From an uncultured Bacillota bacterium (GTDB lineage: Bacteria > Bacillota > JAAYKD01): DNA of 9,831 nt. The translations under genes were made by a program, and so were the position numbers. Below are positions 1 through 6,101 of this stretch, in pieces. Numbering within the stretch: position 1 is the stretch's first letter; every line of letters begins with the position of its first letter. Where the stretch lies: the NCBI GenBank assembly GCA_937897315.1, contig CALCNS010000033.1, positions 1 to 9,831 of the forward strand, in the 5' to 3' direction. The notes beneath the pieces are model-generated. The model ran no database searches. It was not told the origin of the DNA and was given only the letters and a program-made list of their open reading frames with translations.

Positions 1-40
1 GGCAGCTGGTATGTACCGTTGCCGGGGTTGTCTTCCAGCT

Positions 41-61
41 TTAAAACTCAGCCGGTGAGTT
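41..61 (-). terminator. Weak hairpin downstream of the TasA-like gene
   Basis: On the minus strand a 6-bp stem (AACTCA/TGAGTT) with a CCGGC loop is followed by a short TTTT run. It lies about 20 bases past the stop codon of the TasA-like gene, where an intrinsic terminator would be expected. The stem is short and only half GC, so it may be weak or incidental. The rest of bases 1-82 shows no gene with a usable start on the minus strand. Confidence 0.3.
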
Positions 62-82
62 CATGTTAGGTTGTAAAAGGGA

Positions 83-958
83 TTAGTTGATTTGGGTAGC
101 GGTGACTACTACAGTAATAGAGATGGTTGGTGCGGTTCCTTGATTGCCCAGAACAGTATCTGCTTGATCGTAAGACACATTTCCCGCAGGAACAAATGTC
201 GAAGTATTGGCAACAGTTGTACCGGCAGCAGTCGTGTAGTATGTTGTACCAGGAACATATTTGCCCGAAAAGCCGTTATCAACAGTAGATAACACATATG
301 AGCCAGAACCATTAGCAACATAAAGTGCAGTTACATCCGTACCCACTGAATCAGATTTCCAATTGCCAACTTTATTAAACGGCCATTCCCAGTTAACAGT
401 GTAGGTGTTTGCCAAAGTCGTTGCATTTGGAGCATAGTTAGCATCCAACACGTCTATCATTGCATCTAGTTGCGAAGCAGTAAGGTTTGTAGCAGTATCT
501 TCCCATGTATCTCCATCCCAAAACTTACTATCAGAGGAGCGTTGAATAGTCCAATTGATCGGCATATAGTCTTCGGCAGTAATAACTGTCCAACCCGACA
601 AAGCAATTGTAGCATCGTAAGTCATGGCAACAGATACTTCCGGTTGCCCGGTCACACCAAATTTGAAGCTACCTTTAGTTCCTGGAGCAACTATGTTTGT
701 GTTATCAGCTACCGCCTTAACTGTAACTGTCCCCGTAGCATAATCCACTGACAAATCAGAAGTGGTAACATCATAAGCATCTCCAAAAATGTTCTTAACA
801 TCTGCATTGACTACTACTCCCCACTTGGCAACCCTTGCAGTGTCTGTTCCCGTTGCTTCAGACACATACTTTGCATAGGTGCTGGAAACCATAGGCATGG
901 TCACTAAGGTTAATACCATAGCGAGTAAGCCCAATCTTAACATCCAATTCTTTTTCAT
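83..958 (-). CDS. TasA/camelysin-like secreted fibre protein (SipW-dependent)
   Basis: A 291-residue secreted protein. The start is the ATG at 958, because GGAGGT lies 7 bases upstream of it; an in-frame ATG at 973 overlaps that ribosome binding site and is unlikely. Residues 1-29 form a signal peptide: MKKN, a hydrophobic core, then SSTYA, with probable cleavage before KYV. The following TYAKY...TARVAKW pattern is typical of SipW-dependent proteins of Firmicutes (TasA and camelysin relatives). The mature part is rich in Thr, Ser, Val and Asn, lacks Cys and suits a beta-sandwich; it ends in alternating beta-like residues (TISITVVVTATQ). Known TasA proteins form biofilm matrix fibres; that role is inferred here from family resemblance and from the adjacent signal peptidase. 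No sortase motif or C-terminal membrane anchor is present. It is the last gene of the sipW transcript and may also have its own promoter. Confidence 0.72.
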   Translation of the reverse strand: MKKNWMLRLGLLAMVLTLVTMPMVSSTYAKYVSEATGTDTARVAKWGVVVNADVKNIFGDAYDVTTSDLSVDYATGTVTVKAVADNTNIVAPGTKGSFKFGVTGQPEVSVAMTYDATIALSGWTVITAEDYMPINWTIQRSSDSKFWDGDTWEDTATNLTASQLDAMIDVLDANYAPNATTLANTYTVNWEWPFNKVGNWKSDSVGTDVTALYVANGSGSYVLSTVDNGFSGKYVPGTTYYTTAAGTTVANTSTFVPAGNVSYDQADTVLGNQGTAPTISITVVVTATQIN

Positions 959-979
959 CTTTCTTACCTCCATTTATTT

Positions 980-1007
980 TTTATATTGGAGACCGCATTG
1001 CGGTCAA
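980..1007 (-). promoter_or_regulatory. Possible internal promoter for the TasA-like gene
   Basis: On the minus strand TTGACC (1007-1002) and TATAAA (985-980) are separated by 16 bases, each one mismatch from the sigma-A consensus. Transcription would start about 10 bases before the ribosome binding site of the TasA-like gene. It would allow that gene to be expressed beyond the level of sipW and independently of the upstream riboswitch. This is a pattern match only; short AT-rich gaps give such matches by chance. Confidence 0.4.
991..1005 (-). repeat. Palindrome GACCGC-ATT-GCGGTC between sipW and the TasA-like gene
   Basis: A perfect 6-bp inverted repeat with a 3-base centre. On the minus strand it reads GACCGCAATGCGGTC. 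It overlaps the candidate -35 box and spacer, so it could be an operator; as RNA it is a compact hairpin that could set differential sipW/tasA stability. No T-run follows it, so it is not a standard terminator. Its arms repeat the GACCGCAA and GCGGTC segments of the riboswitch terminator at 1732-1758. Confidence 0.6.
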
Positions 1008-1034
1008 ATTCCCGAAATTGTTATCGTGGAATCC

Positions 1035-1673
1035 TTAGTTTTGTGAGTCTTTTTCTTTATTGGCTTCGAGCTGTTGGCGCATACGCTCTAACTCGGCTTC
1101 TAATTCTTTGGTTCGTTGGGCTTTCTTGCGTTCGAACACGGTGCGTCGCAAGATGTCATATAGTATGAAAGATAATAACGGGAGTGCGATGAACAGAGCC
1201 ATTCCGACCGGGGTTTGCATAAACATGGCGAAGTTGCCCAGTTTTGAGATGCGATACAGGTAGCGCCCTTCGAGCTGTTCTACTGTTACCGGTCTGCGAT
1301 CGTTCACATTGTTGTTGTCTCCTTTGGTAATGAAGCGGAGACCCGAAGCGGGGTTCTCAATTTGAACGATTCTGTGTGTAATCACTGCTGTGCCTTCTCT
1401 GAATGCGATAACATCACCGACCTGAAGGCTACTGGCTTCTACCTCCTTTACCATCACTAAGTCACCGGAGTAAAACACCGGCTCCATGGAACCCGTAAGC
1501 ACGATAAACGGTTTGTAGCCCATAAAACTGGGTACTTTGTCCGGATACAAGAATGACTTCACGATGAGAGTCACATTTATGACTAAAGCGGGTATGAGTA
1601 TAATACAAAGAACGATACCTATGATAGAGCCAATACCCACCTTACTTTTTTTTGTTATCTCTGACTCGTTCAA
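1035..1673 (-). CDS. sipW: SipW-like type I signal peptidase (ER type)
   Basis: A 212-residue membrane serine protease (family S26B) that removes signal peptides from exported proteins, most likely the TasA-like protein encoded just downstream. A membrane segment covers about residues 13-39. The nucleophile is Ser62 in TGSMEP. The partner residue is His100 in VITHRIV, where bacterial-type peptidases have Lys; His is the mark of the ER/SipW class. The conserved TKGDNN box is at 117-122. A second membrane segment covers about 153-173, followed by a charged, probably coiled-coil tail (180-205) that is longer than a minimal SipW. The start is TTG at 1673, with AGGAGG 8 bases upstream; the next Met is residue 51, so no ATG can serve. 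Gene order sipW-tasA resembles the end of the Bacillus tapA-sipW-tasA operon, without tapA. Expression is predicted to depend on the c-di-GMP-I riboswitch in its leader. Confidence 0.88.
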   Translation of the reverse strand: MNESEITKKSKVGIGSIIGIVLCIILIPALVINVTLIVKSFLYPDKVPSFMGYKPFIVLTGSMEPVFYSGDLVMVKEVEASSLQVGDVIAFREGTAVITHRIVQIENPASGLRFITKGDNNNVNDRRPVTVEQLEGRYLYRISKLGNFAMFMQTPVGMALFIALPLLSFILYDILRRTVFERKKAQRTKELEAELERMRQQLEANKEKDSQN

Positions 1674-1721
1674 TGTAACAGCCTCCTTCGTATAAGTTCA
1701 AATGCTCATATTCCGATAACT

Positions 1722-1758
1722 AAAACAAAAATCCGACCGCAAGAAGTTTGCGGTCGGA
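1722..1758 (-). terminator. Intrinsic terminator, expression platform of the riboswitch
   Basis: On the minus strand an 11-bp perfect stem (UCCGACCGCAA at 1758-1748, UUGCGGUCGGA at 1742-1732) with a 5-base loop is followed by UUUUUGUUUU (1731-1722). It ends about 50 bases before the sipW start. Its whole 5' arm is also the 3' strand of the aptamer's second hairpin and basal stem, so the two folds exclude each other. It would also stop read-through from the pil-araC operon. Confidence 0.88.
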
Positions 1759-1830
1759 CGATCATTACACCATGGTGTTTTAGACTCCAGACTTTGCGTC
1801 CTATTCTTTCAAATAGTTTGCCAAAATCTT
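1744..1830 (-). promoter_or_regulatory. Cyclic di-GMP-I (GEMM-I) riboswitch aptamer
   Basis: The minus-strand RNA carries the conserved GEMM-I signature: GGCAAAC (1822-1816), a first hairpin CUAUUU-GAAA-GAAUAG (1816-1801) closed by the conserved GAAA tetraloop, then GGACGCAAAG (1801-1792). The second hairpin follows: GUC-U-GGA (1792-1786) pairs with UCC-GAC (1758-1753), with the same bulge position as in the family. It encloses UCUAA, a variable ACAC-CAUG-GUGU arm (1778-1767) and AUGAUCG. The basal stem pairs AAGAUUUUGG (1830-1821) with CCGCAAACUU (1753-1744), with two mismatches and one G-U. This class binds c-di-GMP; some relatives prefer cyclic AMP-GMP, which cannot be excluded by eye, although the base before CAAAC is G as in c-di-GMP binders. 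Because the terminator 5' arm lies inside the aptamer, ligand binding should prevent termination, so the predicted behaviour is ON with c-di-GMP. It controls sipW and the TasA-like gene. Confidence 0.88.
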
Positions 1831-1858
1831 AAATGAAGTTGTATCAATATCTATAATG

Positions 1859-1887
1859 ATTCTATATCAGTTTGTGACGATTGTCAA
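1859..1887 (-). promoter_or_regulatory. Sigma-A promoter of the sipW-tasA transcript
   Basis: On the minus strand a perfect -35 box TTGACA (1887-1882) and a -10 box TAGAAT (1864-1859, one mismatch) are separated by exactly 17 bases. Transcription would begin near 1852, about 22 bases before the riboswitch and 180 bases before the sipW start codon. The placement in front of a riboswitch and terminator makes this the strongest promoter candidate in the window. Confidence 0.8.
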
Positions 1888-1903
1888 TAAGAATTTTGAC
1901 AAT
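1880..1903. repeat. Inverted repeat over the -35 box, possible operator
   Basis: Arms ATTGTCAA (1880-1887) and TTGACAAT (1896-1903) are perfect 8-base inverted copies separated by 8 bases (TAAGAATT). One arm contains the -35 hexamer of the sipW promoter. Centre-to-centre spacing is 16 bases, about one and a half helix turns. A dimeric regulator bound here would be expected to block or alter RNA polymerase access. The binding protein is unknown; the neighbouring AraC-family protein usually binds direct rather than inverted repeats. Confidence 0.5.
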
Positions 1904-2002
1904 TTATAGAAAATTTTTTCAGATTTTCTTCGAAATTTTGTAACCGAATCACATAATCTATAAAGCAATCTGACCGAATTCACTTTATCGAAAAAACCGA
2001 TA

Positions 2003-2713
2003 TTATCCATTTGTTTGTTCTTTCCGATATGTTACCGGAGGGTATCCTACAGTTTGAGCAAACGCACGAGAAAACGCTGCTGGGTTTTGGTATCCTACTT
2101 GCAAGGCAATTTCCAATATGGTGTATTGGGTGGTCCATAGCAGTTCTTTTGCCGCTTCCATGCGTACATGACGTATATATTGTCCTGGACTCATCCCTGT
2201 TTGTTGTTTGAACCACTCATTATAATACGAAACATTGTAGTTCTCCATTTTGGCGAGTCCTGTTACGCTGATGTTCTCGTCGTAACGCTCGCGAATGTAG
2301 CGTATGGAGGTAGGAGTGTGGTATTCGATGAGTTTATCATACAGGTAGTAGAACAAGTAGCGTATGGTATTGCCCGTGGTCTTGTGGGCGATTTCGTCTT
2401 TAATCAGTTCTATGAGATTGACTAAGGGACCCTTTATGGGAAAAACGATTTGGTTGGTCAAACTCTGCATGTCTTCTTTCTTGATCATGTCGGGGGGAAT
2501 ATTGATAATGAGTACCCTATTCTTACACAAACACAAATGCTCGATCTGAGGTGGAATAAAAGCCAGCTCGTTGGAATGAATGATGTGTGTACTTCCGTTG
2601 CAAAACAGCTCCAAATTGTCACTGATTGGCAAAAATATCTGGGCATGTTCATGTTTATGACGCTCCGAAGAATCGTTTAAAATGTAACAATCGAGCTTGG
2701 TTATAGCAGCCAC
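2003..2713 (-). CDS. AraC-family transcriptional regulator
   Basis: About 236 residues. The N-terminal part resembles a cupin-like sensor domain (RHKHEHAQIF, LAFIPPQIEHLC). The last 100 residues are a typical AraC double helix-turn-helix: first helix region SVTGLAKMENYNVSYYNEWF, a linker with MSPGQYIRHVRMEAAKELL, then the signature ILEIALQVGYQNPAAFSRAF ending near GYPPVTYRK. The ligand is unknown. The gene starts 4 bases after the pilT stop, so it is translated from the pil mRNA. There is no ATG near this point. The perfect AAGGAGG (2719-2713) overlaps the GTG at 2713 and stands 8 bases before an ATA at 2704. The only ATG, at 2797, lies 80 bases inside pilT and adds residues that are just pilT read in another frame. 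I chose GTG; the ATA is a real alternative. Position between pil and sipW-tasA suggests a local regulator of one or both. Confidence 0.82.
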   Translation of the reverse strand: MAAITKLDCYILNDSSERHKHEHAQIFLPISDNLELFCNGSTHIIHSNELAFIPPQIEHLCLCKNRVLIINIPPDMIKKEDMQSLTNQIVFPIKGPLVNLIELIKDEIAHKTTGNTIRYLFYYLYDKLIEYHTPTSIRYIRERYDENISVTGLAKMENYNVSYYNEWFKQQTGMSPGQYIRHVRMEAAKELLWTTQYTILEIALQVGYQNPAAFSRAFAQTVGYPPVTYRKEQTNG

Positions 2714-2719
2714 CTCCTT
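2702..2719 (-). promoter_or_regulatory. Ribosome binding site that leaves the araC start ambiguous
   Basis: AAGGAGG (2719-2713) is a consensus site, yet no ATG, GTG or TTG follows at normal spacing. The in-frame codon at the ideal distance (8 bases) is ATA (2704-2702). The only standard start nearby is the GTG at 2713-2711, whose first G is the last base of the site. Ribosomes ending at the pilT stop (2718) could re-initiate here. Confidence 0.55.
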
Positions 2720-3773
2720 ATAACCCCAAATATTGGACCAAATCTTTCTTGTTGGTGGTGGCTTCGAAAGCAGCGTCTCGACTAATAATTCCTTCACGAA
2801 CTAAACGAGCTAAGTCTCCGTTTAGAGTATGCATTCCCACCGCTGCTCCACTTTGCATTTGGGAATCGAGTTGATGAATTTTATTCTCTCTAATCATATG
2901 TGCAACGCCCTCGTTGACGACCAAGACTTCTGTCGCGACTATGCGATTGTTGGTGTCTTGACGGGGTATAAGTTGTTGCGTAACAATCCCTTTTAACACA
3001 CCGGCTAACTGGGTACGAATTTGCGCTTGAGCAGAAGGAGGGAACGCACCAATGACTCTCTCTATGGTCTGTGCTGCACCTATGGTGTGCAAGGTTCCCA
3101 AAACCAACTGACCGGTTTCGGCTGCTGTGACTGCAGCCGATATGGTTTCGAAGTCTCTCATTTCACCTACCATCATTACATCGGGGTCCTCACGCAGAGC
3201 AGCACGCAAAGCTGTAGCAAATGAAGGTACATCTTTTCCTACTTCTCGTTGGTGAATTAGGCACTTCTGAGACTTAAAGATGTATTCAATAGGATCTTCG
3301 ATGGTCAAAATGTGATAACTATGATTAGTGTTCAGCCACTCAATCATAGCCGCCAAGGTTGTCGATTTACCACTTCCGGTGGGTCCGGTTATTAAGATTA
3401 ATCCTCGTGGTTCTTCAGCAAAGGTACGTAATATGGTGGGCAACCCTAAGCTTTCAAACGATGGAATTTTTCGGTTGATTAAGTGAATCGTTGCCGTGGC
3501 TCGTCCCTGTTGCTTGTAGATGTTTGCACGGTGCCTTTGCTCTCCTAAGGCAAATGCAAAATCCAAGTCGGTAATACTTTCGAGTTCTTCCTTTGATACA
3601 AGGTGCAACATCTGCCGAATCATAATTTCGCTCTCTTCCACTGTAACATTAAAAGGAGCGGTTTGTAATTGACCATTGATTCGAAAGGCGATGGGTAACC
3701 CGACGGAGATATGAATATCGGAACATCGTAATTCAACAGCTAATGAAATCACCTGCTCTAAAGTAACCGGCAT
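2718..3773 (-). CDS. pilT: Type IV pilus retraction ATPase PilT
   Basis: A 351-residue cytoplasmic hexameric ATPase that powers pilus disassembly, giving twitching and DNA or surface contact. Length matches the family. Seen in sequence: an N-terminal PAS-like region with SDIHISVGLPIAFRINGQL (18-36); Walker A GPTGSGKST (130-138); Asp box TIEDPIEY (157-164); Walker B with DPDVMMVGEMRD (196-207); His box GTLHT (226-230); and the PilT-specific motif AHMIRENKIHQLDSQMQSG (291-309), the counterpart of the AIRNLIRE helix that separates PilT from PilB. The zinc-binding Cys pairs of PilB are absent. Start ATG is preceded by GGGAGG 9 bases upstream. It follows pilB by 15 bases and runs 4 bases before araC. 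Confidence 0.95.
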   Translation of the reverse strand: MPVTLEQVISLAVELRCSDIHISVGLPIAFRINGQLQTAPFNVTVEESEIMIRQMLHLVSKEELESITDLDFAFALGEQRHRANIYKQQGRATATIHLINRKIPSFESLGLPTILRTFAEEPRGLILITGPTGSGKSTTLAAMIEWLNTNHSYHILTIEDPIEYIFKSQKCLIHQREVGKDVPSFATALRAALREDPDVMMVGEMRDFETISAAVTAAETGQLVLGTLHTIGAAQTIERVIGAFPPSAQAQIRTQLAGVLKGIVTQQLIPRQDTNNRIVATEVLVVNEGVAHMIRENKIHQLDSQMQSGAAVGMHTLNGDLARLVREGIISRDAAFEATTNKKDLVQYLGL

Positions 3774-3788
3774 ACCTTATAACCTCCC

Positions 3789-5471
3789 TTAGACATAGTA
3801 GATGAGTTTTAACATTTCCTCATAAGGGATGATTCCTTTGCGCAACAAATCGATTCCTTGTTCCAGCAAGGTTTTCATGCCCTGGACATTCCGTGCATAA
3901 GCATCCACTTCATCCATGGGTGCATTGCGTGCAATCATACCCCGCAATTCTTTGTCAACACTCACCACCTCATGTACCGCAACACGCCCGGCAAAGCCCG
4001 TGTTCTTGCAACTTGGGCATCCCCTGCTACGGTATGTCTTGTGAATATCCTCTGGTAGCCATACCCGTTCACTGGGAGTCACTTCTACTTCTTCCCTGCA
4101 ATTCATGCAATTTTTCCGCATCAGTCGCTGTGCCACTAACCCTACTAAGGAGTTGGCAATTAAGTAATTCTCTACTCCCATATCTCGTAACCGAACAATG
4201 GATGATGTCGCATTATTGGTATGTAAGGTAGAAAAAACGACGTGCCCGGTAATCGCAGCCCGGACAGAAATGGAAGCTGTTTCGGTGTCACGCGTTTCAC
4301 CCACCATAATAATATCGGGGTCTTGCCTCAACAGAGCTCTTAAACCTTTTTCAAAGGTCAGACCTGCCATGAGGTTTGTTTGGGTTTGGTTGATCCCTTT
4401 TATATTTTTCTCTACCGGGTCTTCTATGGTAGATATATTTACGTTGCGCTGCGCCAAGTGCTCCAAGACCATATAAAGGGTTGTGGATTTACCACTTCCG
4501 GTAGGACCAGTAATATATACAATGCCATTAGGGAAATCTAACATGGGCAAAAACTGCTTGTAAGCATAATCGTTCATACCGAATTGACCCGAATGATCGA
4601 TCTTTGCATTCTTTGCCAGTAACCGCATGACCGTCTTTTCACCAAACACGGTTGGAATCATTGAAACACGCAAATTTAAATCTTCTTTATCTAAACGAGT
4701 ACGAAAATGCCCGTCCTGAGGTAGGCGTTTCTCAGTGATATCGAGATTCGCCATGATTTTGATTCGAGCAATCAATGAGGGGTGTAAGGACTTTTGTAAA
4801 TTCATGTAGTCCATCATCACTCCGTCCACCCTTAACCGAACAACGGTTTCATCTTCAAATGGCTCAATGTGAATATCACTGGCTTGCAGCGTATAAGCAC
4901 GTTGAATAAGGCTATCGATTAATCGTATGGTTGGTGCATCACTGGTTTCGGCGTCAGTAATGACCATGGATTCCGAAAACAACTTGCCCGTTTCCATAAA
5001 AGGGGTTTGGTTGGCTGTCTGCATAGCTTTGCGAGCTGTAATCTCGGAGTAATAGTATTGAATCGCTTTTCTCAGGGGTTGAAGTTCGCTAATTTGAATA
5101 TCCAATGTCTTCTCGGTGGTCTGCCGAATATCTTCTAGGGCGTAAAAGTCCAAGGGATCATTGGTGACAATGGTCAAAATGCTCCCGTTTTGTTTGACCC
5201 CCAGTATTCCATACTTCTCTGCCAATTGCTTGGGGATTAATTGCACTGCTTCAATATCGATTGTCATGCGATCGACATCCGCTACCTTAATCTCCATCTT
5301 TTGAGCCAATGTATTGACCAACTGTGTTTCGTTGATAAATTTTAACTCTACTAGTATGGCCCCAATTCGCTTACTGGGGTTTTTTTTCTGATAAGCCAAC
5401 GCCTCTGTTAGCTGAGACTCCGTGATATAGCCTACTTCAATAAGTAGTTCTCCCAATCGTAAACTCTTCAT
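3789..5471 (-). CDS. pilB: Type IV pilus assembly ATPase PilB with MshEN domain
   Basis: A 560-residue cytoplasmic hexameric ATPase that drives pilus extension. Residues 5-58 form an MshEN-type domain of two motifs: RLGELLIEVGYI then ITESQLTEALAYQ (5-28), and RIGAILVELKFI then NETQLVNTLAQ (35-57). The first fits the c-di-GMP-binding pattern RLGxxLxxxG-I-L--L--Q completely; the second has Lys44 where Gly is usual. The motor domain has SDIHIEP (198-204), Walker A GPTGSGKST (322-330), Asp box TIEDPVE (348-354), Walker B with DPDIIMVGETRD (384-395) and His box STLHT (414-418). Four Cys (455, 458, 485, 488) form the zinc-binding site typical of PilB/GspE. Start ATG has AAAGAGG 5 bases upstream. 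Lies 15 bases after pilO. A GspE (type II secretion) assignment is unlikely given pilT and pilMNO beside it. Confidence 0.95.
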   Translation of the reverse strand: MKSLRLGELLIEVGYITESQLTEALAYQKKNPSKRIGAILVELKFINETQLVNTLAQKMEIKVADVDRMTIDIEAVQLIPKQLAEKYGILGVKQNGSILTIVTNDPLDFYALEDIRQTTEKTLDIQISELQPLRKAIQYYYSEITARKAMQTANQTPFMETGKLFSESMVITDAETSDAPTIRLIDSLIQRAYTLQASDIHIEPFEDETVVRLRVDGVMMDYMNLQKSLHPSLIARIKIMANLDITEKRLPQDGHFRTRLDKEDLNLRVSMIPTVFGEKTVMRLLAKNAKIDHSGQFGMNDYAYKQFLPMLDFPNGIVYITGPTGSGKSTTLYMVLEHLAQRNVNISTIEDPVEKNIKGINQTQTNLMAGLTFEKGLRALLRQDPDIIMVGETRDTETASISVRAAITGHVVFSTLHTNNATSSIVRLRDMGVENYLIANSLVGLVAQRLMRKNCMNCREEVEVTPSERVWLPEDIHKTYRSRGCPSCKNTGFAGRVAVHEVVSVDKELRGMIARNAPMDEVDAYARNVQGMKTLLEQGIDLLRKGIIPYEEMLKLIYYV

Positions 5472-5486
5472 AGAAACCTCTTTCCG

Positions 5487-6101
5487 TTATTTACGAAACA
5501 TATATACGAGCAATTTACCCTGAATTGTATTCAAAGAATCCAGGCTAAACGTTGCGCTGTTAGATAACTCAAAGTCAAAACTGTAATCGATGAACCGAAT
5601 ATATTTGTGATTCTGTTCCATACCTCTGACCATATTATAGAAGCTTCTCGTTGTTCCTTCGCAGAGAAAACTCACTTCCGCGGAAGATAGAACCCCTTTG
5701 AGCGGAGCTCGAGTTGTTTCGGACAAGCGGAAGGACTCAATGGGATTATCGGTAATCTCGAACAAAATCAAGTCTTTCGCTTTCAGACCATATTGTTGAA
5801 GCAAGCTCGTGATGACTTGATCCATTTGGTCGGCACTCATAGGTTCGGGCAACAAGTCTTGGTATGATGCCACCTTCTCTTGGGCCTTTTCCAATTGCAG
5901 CGCCATATCATTGGCATTGGCTATGGCTAGATTCATTTGATTGACCTTATCTTCCACTTTCATCAGTTCGTCTTTTAGTGCTTGATTGCGATTCAAGAGT
6001 GGGTTGACGATAAAGTTCATCAATAATAATAAGACTAAGATGGTTGCTAATAAAGCTAGCAATATTTTATCACGAGGAGTCAGTCGGAGGTCGATTTTCA
6101 T
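5487..6101 (-). CDS. pilO: Type IV pilus alignment protein PilO-like
   Basis: A 204-residue inner-membrane protein with a short cytoplasmic N-terminus, one membrane segment (about 13-34), a coiled-coil (about 37-80) and an alpha/beta C-terminal domain on the outside. This is the standard PilO plan, and the length matches. It normally pairs with PilN to form the frame of the pilus machine around PilC. The ATG overlaps the pilN stop (ATGA, 6098-6101), so translation is coupled; GGGAGGG lies 7 bases upstream inside pilN. Sequence identity within this family is low, so the name rests on topology, length and gene order pilM-N-O. Confidence 0.82.
   Translation of the reverse strand: MKIDLRLTPRDKILLALLATILVLLLLMNFIVNPLLNRNQALKDELMKVEDKVNQMNLAIANANDMALQLEKAQEKVASYQDLLPEPMSADQMDQVITSLLQQYGLKAKDLILFEITDNPIESFRLSETTRAPLKGVLSSAEVSFLCEGTTRSFYNMVRGMEQNHKYIRFIDYSFDFELSNSATFSLDSLNTIQGKLLVYMFRK

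Noticed and set aside
4..40. Inverted repeat AGCTGG/CCAGCT with a 25-base loop near the left end.
   Set aside because: Six-base arms with a long loop and no T-run; not distinguishable from chance.
1..69. Possible partial plus-strand coding tail ending at the TAG at 67-69 (22 codons open from the window edge).
   Set aside because: An open frame of 22 codons at an edge is expected by chance, no motif is recognisable, and all other genes run on the minus strand.
1987..2001. Terminator directly after the AraC gene (TATCG/CGATA around a T-run).
   Set aside because: The stem has 5 bp and the T-run is in the loop, not after the stem; read-through would instead meet the terminator at 1722-1758.
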